A stretch of DNA of 5,604 nucleotides from Erysipelotrichaceae bacterium (GCA_017512625.1 JAFWFB010000098.1:1-5604), one strand, 5' to 3'. Numbered from the stretch's first letter, positions 1 through 5,597 are shown. The notes: a model not told the origin generated them from the sequence alone. A program made the numbers and translations.

Positions 1-904
1 CACCGGTCTCTTTGGACATGTCGGTATACATGTCAAGGGCTGCCTTAACCAGTGTATCCTTATCACCCTTTGGTGTCGGGTTGCCATCATCAAACTGGTA
101 ATTCTTATCGTAGTAATACAGGTGATCGATGCCCAGTCTTTCAGCCTGCTGCTGATAGATCTTCGAGCAGGCTGGAACGACTTCGTCCAGGATCTGCTTT
201 CTTAAGACCTTGACGTCTTCCTGATCGTAATCGAGCCGCTCCATGCGCAAATAGCCTAAAGGTGTATAGTTTTCATAACCCATCTTTTTGGCCATCGCTG
301 TACGGACCTTGACCAGTTTGTCATAGATCTCGTCGAATTTTTCTTCGTTTTCTTTAAAGAAACCCGATGATTTAAGCGAGGCAGCTTTACGGACACTTCT
401 ATCCTTGCTTTGCATGAAAGGCGATAGGGAAGAAAGGTTGTAGGTCTTGCCTTCAAACTCGATCTTAGCACTGGCTATCAGCCGGCCATATTCCGAGACT
501 AGACGGTTTTCTTCCTGCAGCTCTTCGATGATGCAAGGATCAAAGGCCTTGATCGCTACTTCCGCTTTCTTGAAGAAGACCGGCGGGATATCGAGTTTAT
601 CCTTGTCAGGATAATCAAGGCAGATCTTATAGAAGCTGGTAGCATATTCATCAAGCAGCGGCCCAGTCTGATCCCAATAGGTATTTTCCTGATCATAGTA
701 TTCATCAGCGGTATCGATCGAATGTCTGATGGAGGCCAGAGTCGCATTGGTATTGATGTGGCTTCTTAATTCGTTAGCCTTATGGAAGACTTCCATAAAT
801 CTTTCCGGTTGACCGGCTGCTTTTAAGTCAGTCAATATCTGTTCGTACTCGGCTTTCAGTTTTTCAAAGTCGAGATGCTGGTAAGGGAATTCACTGAATT
901 TCAT
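1..904 (-). CDS. M3-family oligoendopeptidase, N-terminal 301 residues (runs off left edge)
   Basis: This is an uninterrupted reading frame with no stop before the window edge. The protein begins MKFSEFPYQHLDFEKLKAEY. Sequence that resembles M3B (PepF-like) oligoendopeptidases includes the helical N-terminal part with NTNATLASIRHSIDTADEYY (about residues 52-71), the segment KKMGYENYTPLGYLRMERLD (about 205-224) and DGNPTPKGDKDTLVKAALDM (about 273-292). Family members are cytoplasmic zinc metallopeptidases of roughly 560-600 residues that cut short peptides. About half the protein is therefore present, and the catalytic HExxH motif should lie beyond the left edge, so activity cannot be judged here. 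The ATG at 904-902 is chosen because GGAG (914-911) sits six bases upstream. An in-frame ATG at 916-914 would add four residues but overlaps that GGAG and has only a weak site of its own. The gene is divergent from the MATE gene. Confidence 0.9.
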   Translation of the reverse strand, partial: MKFSEFPYQHLDFEKLKAEYEQILTDLKAAGQPERFMEVFHKANELRSHINTNATLASIRHSIDTADEYYDQENTYWDQTGPLLDEYATSFYKICLDYPDKDKLDIPPVFFKKAEVAIKAFDPCIIEELQEENRLVSEYGRLIASAKIEFEGKTYNLSSLSPFMQSKDRSVRKAASLKSSGFFKENEEKFDEIYDKLVKVRTAMAKKMGYENYTPLGYLRMERLDYDQEDVKVLRKQILDEVVPACSKIYQQQAERLGIDHLYYYDKNYQFDDGNPTPKGDKDTLVKAALDMYTDMSKETG

Positions 905-924
905 TTTGTTCTCCATTTCTATAT

Positions 925-936
925 CTTTTATAACAC
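925..936 (-). promoter_or_regulatory. Extended -10 promoter of the oligoendopeptidase gene
   Basis: On the minus strand the motif TGTTATAAA (935-927) is a TG-n-TATAAA extended -10 with five of six bases matching TATAAT. No good -35 lies 16-18 bases upstream, which is normal for extended -10 promoters. The expected start of transcription near 920 gives a leader of about 15 bases containing the GGAG site at 914-911. Confidence 0.5.
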
Positions 937-956
937 AAAATAAAAACCTTAAGTTT

Positions 957-979
957 ATTATTATCTATCTATTAATAAT
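957..979. repeat. Inverted repeat between the divergent promoters
   Basis: ATTATTA (957-963) and TAATAAT (973-979) are perfect 7-base inverted arms separated by nine bases. The right arm falls where a -35 element of the MATE promoter would lie, so a repressor could bind here. The region is very AT-rich and such a repeat could arise by chance. Confidence 0.25.
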
Positions 980-993
980 CTGCCTAAAGGCTA

Positions 994-1009
994 TGATAAA
1001 ATACTAAAT
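994..1009 (+). promoter_or_regulatory. Extended -10 promoter of the MATE operon, likely leaderless start
   Basis: TGATAAAAT (994-1002) is an extended -10 (TG, one base, TAAAAT) matching the consensus at five of six bases. Seven bases separate it from the A of the MATE start codon at 1010, so the predicted first transcribed base is at or next to the start codon. No Shine-Dalgarno is found at the usual distance; the nearest purine run, AAAGG, ends 19 bases before the ATG. A small dyad, GCCT-AA-AGGC (982-991), lies immediately upstream and could be an operator. Confidence 0.5.
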
Positions 1010-2362
1010 ATGAGTACTTTTCTGAAGCCTTTTATCGGTGAACGTTCCTTCTATAAGAACATCATCAGAGTAGGTTTGCCTTTGGCTTTAAGCGGCCTTC
1101 TGGAATCATGTCTTTCAATCATCGACAGTATCATGGTATCCGGTATCGGCATGCTTACAGCGGTAGGCAATGCTTCGCAGATCATGTCGATGGCCTACAC
1201 CATCATGTTTGGCATCTCTGCCGGACTGGCGATATTCGCGGCACAGTTCTATGGCGCCAAGCAGAAGGAGAATATGGCCAAGGTCTTCAGTTTAGCGATC
1301 ATCTTATACTATATCAACGGCATCTTCTGGGTATTGGTCATCTACCTTTTTGGCAAGCAGTTGCTGATGTTCTATCTTAAGGATGCCGAGCTGGCAGTAT
1401 ACAGTCTTAAATATATCCGGATCGTTATCCTGACCATGCTGATAAACCCGCTTCCAAGAGCTGTTTCCAACATGTTCCAGGCTACCCAGAATACCAAAAT
1501 ATCCTTTTATACCAGCGTGGTAGCCAACATCTTCAATGTTGTTTTAAACTATGTGTTTATTTATGTCCTAGAGCTTGGCGTAGAAGGTGCAGCCTATGCG
1601 ACTTTGGGTTCGACGATCGTGATGTTTATCATGATGCTTTATTTCGGAAATAGGTTAAAACCGGATTTCTTTGATTTTTCCCAGGCCAGGAATATCGATG
1701 CTAATTTCCCTAAAAGGATCTTTGAAAGATCGCTGCCGATCATCATCAACGAGACTTTGTTTGGTTTTGGTACGACACTGATGGCTAAGGCCTATGGCAT
1801 GCTTGGCACTTCCGCCATGGATACCTATTATGTCGTCAATCAGGTCTATGAACTGTTTTCCTTCCTGATCTGGGGCTATGGTACCGCGGTATCGATCCTG
1901 ATCGGCGGACGTCTGGGCTCGGGCGAAATCGAACAGGCCAAAAAGGAAAGCGGATATCAGATCGCTTTGGGCTTTATGATCGCCGTTAGCCTGGTAACTT
2001 TGATGTTATCGGCATCGACCATGGTATTCAGACTTTACAGTGTCACTACGGTGGAAGAAATGCAGGCATGCAAGAGTCTGCTTTATGTCTATGCGCTAAA
2101 GCTGTTTTTCAGGATGTTCATCTATGTGATGTTCTGCACATTAAAGGCCGGTGGCGATTCCAAGGCTGTTACTTTCCTGGATTGTGGTTTAGTATATATA
2201 GTGGGAGTACCGGTGGTTTATGCATCGGTCTATCTGCTGGGTATCCGCAGCATAACCCTGATGGTTTTGATGGCCCAGCTTGAACAATTGGTAAGGCTCA
2301 TCCTGACGGCGATCCGCTACCGTCAATTCCATTGGGCCAAAGATCTGACTACATTATTTTAA
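1010..2362 (+). CDS. MATE-family multidrug/metabolite exporter
   Basis: The 450-residue protein has the length and hydrophobic profile of a 12-helix MATE transporter: two homologous six-helix halves in the cytoplasmic membrane that export cationic drugs or metabolites in exchange for Na+ or H+. Visible family features are the first-helix segment LESCLSIIDSIMVSGIG with Asp39 at the position of the conserved helix-1 Asp, and the start of the second half, LPIIINETLFGFG (Asn247, Glu248). This is followed by IWGYGTAVSILIGGRLGSGE, which matches the repeated glycine-rich loop of the family. The N-terminus (MSTFLKPFIGERSFYKNIIR) is normal for MATE proteins, which supports the start despite the lack of a ribosome binding site. 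The substrate cannot be deduced. It is the first gene of a four-gene operon; its TAA directly abuts the next ATG. Confidence 0.93.
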   Translation: MSTFLKPFIGERSFYKNIIRVGLPLALSGLLESCLSIIDSIMVSGIGMLTAVGNASQIMSMAYTIMFGISAGLAIFAAQFYGAKQKENMAKVFSLAIILYYINGIFWVLVIYLFGKQLLMFYLKDAELAVYSLKYIRIVILTMLINPLPRAVSNMFQATQNTKISFYTSVVANIFNVVLNYVFIYVLELGVEGAAYATLGSTIVMFIMMLYFGNRLKPDFFDFSQARNIDANFPKRIFERSLPIIINETLFGFGTTLMAKAYGMLGTSAMDTYYVVNQVYELFSFLIWGYGTAVSILIGGRLGSGEIEQAKKESGYQIALGFMIAVSLVTLMLSASTMVFRLYSVTTVEEMQACKSLLYVYALKLFFRMFIYVMFCTLKAGGDSKAVTFLDCGLVYIVGVPVVYASVYLLGIRSITLMVLMAQLEQLVRLILTAIRYRQFHWAKDLTTLF

Positions 2363-2707
2363 ATGAAAAAGAAAGAATTATTGATCGTTATATGTCTACT
2401 GGCGCTTTTCGCAGCCTTTTTCCTCTTCCGTTTTCTGGGTAACAGGAACGCGGAAATGGTCCTGGTAAAGGATCTCGATACCGGAAAGGTCGTTTTGAAA
2501 GTGCCTTTGGATGAAGAGGGCTATTATACCCTCGATGGAAAATACGGAAAATTCAACATCGAAGTCAAGGACTCCAGAGTCAGAGCCATCGATGTTGAAT
2601 GTCCTAACCATAATTGTGAGATGATGGGCTATATCTCCAGGGATGTCCTAGGAACCAATGCCATTATCTGCATTCCAAATGGATTCGAGGTGACTATCGG
2701 TGAATAA
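2363..2707 (+). CDS. Membrane-anchored NusG domain II protein (EetA-like)
   Basis: This 114-residue protein starts with a basic MKKKE and one hydrophobic segment (about residues 6-25), so it is probably an N-terminally anchored protein with its domain outside the cell; no lipobox is obvious. The rest resembles the NusG_II (PF07009) fold: a beta-rich region with CPNHNCEMMGYISRD (Cys80, Cys85) and IICIPNGFEV (Cys103), matching the family pattern of CPxxxC followed by CLPN. From memory, this family paired with a Gx-transporter protein corresponds to EetA and EetB of flavin-based extracellular electron transfer loci in Listeria and lactic acid bacteria, where EetA's biochemical role is unclear. 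The start codon touches the MATE stop and has no clear ribosome binding site, so translation is probably coupled. It overlaps the next gene by eight bases. It is not a transcription factor despite the domain name. Confidence 0.85.
   Translation: MKKKELLIVICLLALFAAFFLFRFLGNRNAEMVLVKDLDTGKVVLKVPLDEEGYYTLDGKYGKFNIEVKDSRVRAIDVECPNHNCEMMGYISRDVLGTNAIICIPNGFEVTIGE
2687..2692 (+). promoter_or_regulatory. Ribosome binding site that fixes a GTG start
   Basis: GAGGTG lies seven bases before the GTG at 2700, inside the end of the upstream gene. No comparable site precedes the in-frame ATG at codon 13, so the GTG is the better start. Confidence 0.6.
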
Positions 2708-3191
2708 GCGTATCCGGCGTTTTACCTATGTGACGATGCTTACGGCTTTGGCCATTGTCATCAACATGATGGAGACCCTTTATATCCCGCCGATCCAGTT
2801 CGGGATTCGTTTTGGTCTGGCCAATATCATCGCCCTGATCACCATCAGGCTTTTCGGTATCAGAGAGATGGTGATCGTCAATGTGATGAGGGTGATCCTC
2901 AGTTCGCTTTTCAGGGGTACGATCTTTGGCACATCATTCTGGATCGCGCTGGGTGGAATCACTCTTTCATCCATAACCCTGATCATTACCAAAGCTCTTA
3001 ACAGCAGTCTGAAATTCGCCTCGATCATCAGTGCCATTGCCCACTCGGTAGGCCAGGTACTGGTAGTTACCTATCTATACAAGAATGTCAACATGTTTTC
3101 CTACTTGCCGGTACTGCTGTTTGGTTCGATCGTTACCGGCTATCTGACCGGCTGGCTGGCTGAGTTATCGCTTAAGAGGATCAAGTTATGA
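2700..3191 (+). CDS. Gx transporter family protein / Hpre_diP_synt_I membrane protein (EetB-like)
   Basis: The 163-residue integral membrane protein has about five hydrophobic stretches and the look of an ECF-type substrate-binding (S) subunit. It matches the family often annotated as Gx transporter or heptaprenyl diphosphate synthase component I (PF07456): IPPIQFGIRFGLANIIALIT (about residues 29-48) with the conserved GLAN, then Arg64, an SLFRGTIFGTSF segment (about 69-80) and a late His115/Gln119 helix. The synthase annotation is historical; the sequence has no prenyltransferase Asp-rich motif and no component II gene is adjacent. Its partner is probably the NusG-domain-II protein encoded just upstream, whose end it overlaps by eight bases. 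The TGA overlaps the rimO ATG by four bases, implying coupled translation. Transport substrate unknown. Confidence 0.85.
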   Translation: MNKRIRRFTYVTMLTALAIVINMMETLYIPPIQFGIRFGLANIIALITIRLFGIREMVIVNVMRVILSSLFRGTIFGTSFWIALGGITLSSITLIITKALNSSLKFASIISAIAHSVGQVLVVTYLYKNVNMFSYLPVLLFGSIVTGYLTGWLAELSLKRIKL

Positions 3192-4474
3192 AAATCGGAT
3201 TTATTTCTTTAGGCTGTTCCAAGAATCTGGTGGATTCCGAATATATCATGGGTCTATTCGATGATCGTTTTCAGATCGTCAATGATCCCAAACAGGCTGA
3301 AGTGATCGTCATCAATACCTGTGGCTTCATTCAAAGTGCCAAGGAAGAAAGCATCAGTACCATTCTGGAAATGGCGGATTACCGTCAATACAACCTTAAA
3401 TATCTGATCGTTACCGGCTGTCTGGTTCAAAGATATCAGAAAGAACTGGAAGCCGAGCTGGATGAAGCTGATGTGCTGGTAAAGATCAGCGACTATGAAA
3501 AGCTGCCTGAAGTTTTAAGCGAGCTTCTGGGTTACGAGATCGACCTTAAGTATGGCCAAAAGCGCAAGATCGTTGGCTCCCGCTACTTCGAGTATCTGAA
3601 GATTAGCGATGGCTGCTTTAACAACTGCACCTTCTGCGCCATCCCGCTGATCAGGGGCGTTCACCATTCGATCCCGAAGGAAGAGATCATCAAACAGGCT
3701 AAATTCCTGGAAGAGTCAGGAATCAAGGAACTCAACATCGTTGCCCAGGATACCACGGCCTATGGCCTGGACCTCTATGGCAAAAGAGCTTTGAAGGATC
3801 TGCTGGTTGAACTTAACCAGATGAGCTTTGACTGGATCAGGATCTTATATATGTATCCGGACGAGATCGAAGATGACCTGCTTCTGACGATGAGATCGCT
3901 GGATAAGGTGCTTCCTTATTTCGACATCCCTATTCAAAGTGGCAGTGACAAGATCCTCAAGCTAATGCATCGCCGTGGTGATTCCACACTGATCAGGGAA
4001 AAGATCGCCAGGATCAAGGAACTGTTCCCTAGACCGGTCTTGAGAACGACCTTTATCGTCGGCTTCCCATATGAGGAAGAAGAAGATTTCCTTGATACCT
4101 TAAAGCTGGCTAAGGAGACGGAATTCAATTCCCTTGGTGCCTTTACCTACTCGATGGAGGAAGGAACCAAAGCCTATGACATGCCTCAGGTCGATGAAGA
4201 TATTAAAAACCAGCGTCTGGAAAGACTGATGAACATGCAAAGGGAAGTAGTGGAAAAGCATCATCAGCAGCGTCTTGACATGGTCTATGACGTATTGATC
4301 GAAGAGTATGATTCCCTGCTTGATTCCTACGTCGGCCGTGCTTATTTCAATGCACCGGAAGATGTTGACGGCGTGATCTATGTCAAAGCGGATAAGCTGA
4401 CTCTTGGGGAGTTTTATCCGGTAAGGATCACCGGTTACCGGGACTATGATCTGATCGGTGAGATCGCAGAATAA
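3188..4474 (+). CDS. rimO: Ribosomal protein S12 (aspartate) methylthiotransferase RimO
   Basis: RimO is a radical-SAM enzyme with two 4Fe-4S clusters that adds a methylthio group to a conserved aspartate of ribosomal protein S12. The 428 residues have the family layout. The N-terminal UPF0004 domain opens with KIGFISLGCSKNLVDSE and has cluster cysteines Cys10, Cys45 and Cys78. The radical-SAM core carries CFNNCTFC (Cys143, Cys147, Cys150). A C-terminal TRAM domain spans roughly 365-428. RimO rather than MiaB is indicated by the SLGCSKNLVDSE start, CAIPLIRG after the cluster motif and LGAFTYSMEEGTKAYDMP (about 315-332). Two stretches are less typical: RGVHHSIP in place of the usual basic RxRSRP-like run, and IPIQSGSD, a form common in MiaB. 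All six cluster cysteines are present, so it should be active. Start: GAGGA (3176-3180) seven bases before ATG. Last gene of the operon, followed at once by a terminator. Confidence 0.95.
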   Translation: MKIGFISLGCSKNLVDSEYIMGLFDDRFQIVNDPKQAEVIVINTCGFIQSAKEESISTILEMADYRQYNLKYLIVTGCLVQRYQKELEAELDEADVLVKISDYEKLPEVLSELLGYEIDLKYGQKRKIVGSRYFEYLKISDGCFNNCTFCAIPLIRGVHHSIPKEEIIKQAKFLEESGIKELNIVAQDTTAYGLDLYGKRALKDLLVELNQMSFDWIRILYMYPDEIEDDLLLTMRSLDKVLPYFDIPIQSGSDKILKLMHRRGDSTLIREKIARIKELFPRPVLRTTFIVGFPYEEEEDFLDTLKLAKETEFNSLGAFTYSMEEGTKAYDMPQVDEDIKNQRLERLMNMQREVVEKHHQQRLDMVYDVLIEEYDSLLDSYVGRAYFNAPEDVDGVIYVKADKLTLGEFYPVRITGYRDYDLIGEIAE

Positions 4475-4475
4475 T

Positions 4476-4500
4476 AAAAAGGTTCAAACGAACCTTTTTT
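4476..4500. terminator. Bidirectional intrinsic terminator
   Basis: AAAAAGGTTC and GAACCTTTTT form a perfect 10-base-pair hairpin (4476-4485 with 4490-4499) around a four-base loop, AAAC. On the plus strand the T-run follows just after the rimO stop. Read on the minus strand the same hairpin also ends in a T-run, so it can end the leftward transcript (the RNA at 4501-4690 and the upstream pair of genes). Confidence 0.9.
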
Positions 4501-4690
4501 GTTTATAGATCCCCGTTCCCACCCTCATCTACAGTTAATGCGCGGTAGTAACGTTACCTGATAACAATGCATTTGTGCTTTGTCTGGGCATAACGATAAA
4601 TGGGAATCGAACCTAGTCCCTGCCCGGGGACACCATTGCGTGCGACTCATTCTCAATCGCTGAGATGCATTCACCCTGTAAACTATACGC
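4501..4690 (-). ncRNA. Candidate structured non-coding RNA, family unassigned
   Basis: No protein gene is supported between 4475 and 4698, yet the stretch is GC-richer and more structured than the other gaps. On the minus strand a perfect TATAAT (4703-4698) predicts a start near 4690. Stems seen by eye, in plus coordinates: a closing stem GTTTA/TAAAC (4679-4683 with 4501-4505) that ends right before the terminator; a hairpin GCGATT/AGTCGC (4655-4660 with 4642-4647); GGGCA/TGCCC (4621-4625 with 4586-4590) enclosing GGGA/TCCC (4617-4620 with 4602-4605) with a T-loop-like GGTTCGATTCC; TCCCC/GGGGA (4626-4630 with 4510-4514); and a hairpin GTTA/TAAC (4562-4565 with 4553-4556). The hairpin at 4642-4660 needs a G-U pair on the minus strand and would be a C-A mismatch on the plus strand, favouring the minus strand. 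It is not a tRNA (no CCA end or cloverleaf) and shows no tmRNA tag. By size a raiA-motif RNA is one thing to test; that is a guess. Confidence 0.6.
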
Positions 4691-4697
4691 TGTAATT

Positions 4698-4703
4698 ATT
4701 ATA
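4698..4703 (-). promoter_or_regulatory. -10 element of the candidate RNA, overlapping a stop codon
   Basis: On the minus strand a perfect TATAAT occupies 4703-4698 and shares its central TAA with the stop codon of the DIP1984-family gene. The -35 is weak: TTAACT (4724-4719) matches four of six bases with a short 15-base spacing. The predicted start is the G at about 4690. The RNA could also be made by read-through from the upstream genes. Confidence 0.45.
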
Positions 4704-5151
4704 AAAGTTCGCTGGTCCAGTTAAGTTCCTGGATCTTGTTGTCGGTAGTGCGGATCTCCTTGGAAATGGCGTCAGCCTTTTTCTGGAGCTTGCGGACATC
4801 AACGGTACTAAGGATCTTGATCTCGGTACGGGTCGCTCTTCTGGTATTGGAAGAAGCTTCCTCGATCAGACTGCGGTAGATCTCGACCTGGACCTTTAAG
4901 GCATCACGGTGAGCGATCATTTCGGTGATCGTTTTTCCTTCACTTTTGGTCTCCTGATTGGTCTTATTGATCCTGGCCATCAGTTCTTCCAGTCTGGCGC
5001 AGGAATCATCGAGCTGTTTCAAAAGCTCGGTTGGGTCTTCAGCCGGTTTTTCACCTTCCTGGACCAAAGCATTGTTGCTTAAACGATTGCGCAGTTCAAA
5101 GATCCTGGTATTGAGGTCAGCTCTTTCCTGCAGTGCTTCTGCTAGTTTCAT
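4699..5151 (-). CDS. DIP1984-family (DUF6847-like) coiled-coil protein
   Basis: This 150-residue soluble protein closely resembles the DIP1984 family, whose function I do not know; some members carry the annotation septicolysin. Family hallmarks are the start MKLAEALQERADLNTRI, then LSNNALVQEGEKPAEDPTEL (about residues 24-43), RINKTNQ (60-66), RTEIKILSTVDVRKLQKKAD (108-127) and the C-terminal NWTSELL. It appears full length. Heptad-rich helices around residues 1-25, 40-66, 75-100 and 117-143 suggest an antiparallel helical bundle; there is no signal peptide or membrane segment. The start is supported by AGGAG (5161-5157) five bases upstream. It lies only 11 bases after the stop of the metal-dependent repressor gene, so the two are probably co-transcribed, which hints at but does not show a link to metal homeostasis or stress. 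Confidence 0.88.
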   Translation of the reverse strand: MKLAEALQERADLNTRIFELRNRLSNNALVQEGEKPAEDPTELLKQLDDSCARLEELMARINKTNQETKSEGKTITEMIAHRDALKVQVEIYRSLIEEASSNTRRATRTEIKILSTVDVRKLQKKADAISKEIRTTDNKIQELNWTSELL

Positions 5152-5162
5152 TTTGGCTCCTG

Positions 5163-5537
5163 TTATTTGTTTTTAAGTATGGCGAGCTGTCTTTTGACCG
5201 CTTCAAAAGATTCTTCGCTTATGTAATGTTCGATCTTGCAGGCATCAGCTACCGCGTTATCGTGGCTGACACCAAGAAGAGTCAGGTATTCAGACAGTAC
5301 CAGATGCTTCTCATAGACGCCATCAGCTACTTTTTGCCCCTTTTCTGTGAGGTGGATATAACCCTTTTCATCGACAGTGATATAACCGTTGTCGATCAAG
5401 TTGTGAATAGCCCTGCTGACGCTTGGCTTGGAAAAATTCATGTATTCGGCGATATCGATGGAGCGGACATTGCCACGTTCCTGGGTAAGGACATGGATGG
5501 TCTCCAAATACATTTCACCTGATTCAAATAAACTCAT
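5163..5537 (-). CDS. DtxR/MntR-family metal-dependent transcriptional repressor with iron-type ligand set
   Basis: The protein, 124 residues from the chosen start, has an N-terminal winged helix (about 5-66, HTH around VRSIDIAEYMNFSKPSVSRA) and a metal-binding/dimerisation domain (about 67-124). The family represses metal uptake genes when loaded with Fe(II) or Mn(II). By alignment from memory, Met9, Cys100, Glu103 and His104 fall on the DtxR primary-site ligands Met10, Cys102, Glu105 and His106, whereas B. subtilis MntR has Asp8 and Glu99 at the first two. His78 matches the ancillary-site His79/His77, but the following acidic ligand position is Ser82 with Glu83 next to it. The length is MntR-like: no C-terminal SH3/FeoA domain as in DtxR and IdeR. 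The start at 5537 has AGGAG (5547-5543) five bases upstream; an in-frame ATG at 5570 lies upstream of the likely -10. First gene of an operon with the DIP1984-family gene. Confidence 0.9.
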   Translation of the reverse strand: MSLFESGEMYLETIHVLTQERGNVRSIDIAEYMNFSKPSVSRAIHNLIDNGYITVDEKGYIHLTEKGQKVADGVYEKHLVLSEYLTLLGVSHDNAVADACKIEHYISEESFEAVKRQLAILKNK

Positions 5538-5542
5538 ATATA

Positions 5543-5547
5543 CTCCT
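5543..5547 (-). promoter_or_regulatory. Ribosome binding site deciding the repressor start
   Basis: On the minus strand AGGAG is followed by five bases and then the ATG at 5537-5535. It favours the shorter 124-residue protein that begins MSLFESGEMYLETI, which also matches the usual N-terminus of this family. Confidence 0.75.
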
Positions 5548-5557
5548 AGTTTAAACT
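5548..5557. promoter_or_regulatory. Perfect palindrome at the repressor transcription start, candidate operator
   Basis: AGTTTAAACT is a perfect 10-base palindrome located directly between the -10 (5564-5559) and the ribosome binding site (5547-5543), covering the expected transcription start. Repressors of this family bind AT-rich dyads and often control their own gene. The sequence does not match the known DtxR or MntR consensus sites, so it is only a candidate. Confidence 0.4.
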
Positions 5558-5558
5558 C

Positions 5559-5564
5559 ATTATA
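5559..5564 (-). promoter_or_regulatory. -10 element of the repressor operon
   Basis: On the minus strand a perfect TATAAT (5564-5559) predicts transcription starting near 5551, giving a leader of about 14 bases that contains the AGGAG. The sequence 17 bases upstream (TTTTCT) is a poor -35, so the promoter may be weak or activator-dependent. Confidence 0.55.
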
Positions 5565-5591
5565 GATCATTGAGCAAAATAAGAAAAGTTA

Positions 5592-5597
5592 TTGACA
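5592..5597 (+). promoter_or_regulatory. Consensus -35 box pointing out of the window
   Basis: TTGACA is an exact match to the primary sigma factor -35. Its -10 would lie about 17 bases further right, outside the window. It suggests a divergent gene beyond the right edge, for which a metal transporter would be the expected partner of a DtxR-type repressor; that identity is inference only. Confidence 0.4.

Noticed and set aside
256..747. Small minus-strand reading frames inside the peptidase gene
   Set aside because: They lie out of frame inside a well-matched, uninterrupted peptidase frame on the same strand and give low-complexity, Arg/Ser-rich translations without ribosome binding sites.
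905..916. Upstream in-frame start of the oligoendopeptidase at 916
   Set aside because: The ATG at 916-914 overlaps the GGAG that correctly serves the ATG at 904, and it has only a weak upstream purine stretch.
4600..4620. tRNA-like T-arm (GGTTCGATTCC on the minus strand)
   Set aside because: A proper five-base-pair T-stem does not form around the TTCGATT loop, no acceptor stem, anticodon arm or CCA end is present, and the surrounding pairs build a different structure.
4501..4690. tmRNA (ssrA)
   Set aside because: The region is too short, lacks the tRNA-Ala-like ends and shows no proteolysis-tag reading frame ending in a hydrophobic ALAA-like tail.
5133..5522. Plus-strand reading frame of 129 codons opposite the repressor gene
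   Set aside because: It is antisense to the clearly recognised repressor, has no Shine-Dalgarno and resembles no family I know.
5538..5570. Longer repressor start at 5570 (11 extra residues)
   Set aside because: The TATAAT at 5564-5559 would lie inside the coding region, the upstream ATG has no ribosome binding site, and the family N-terminus matches the ATG at 5537.
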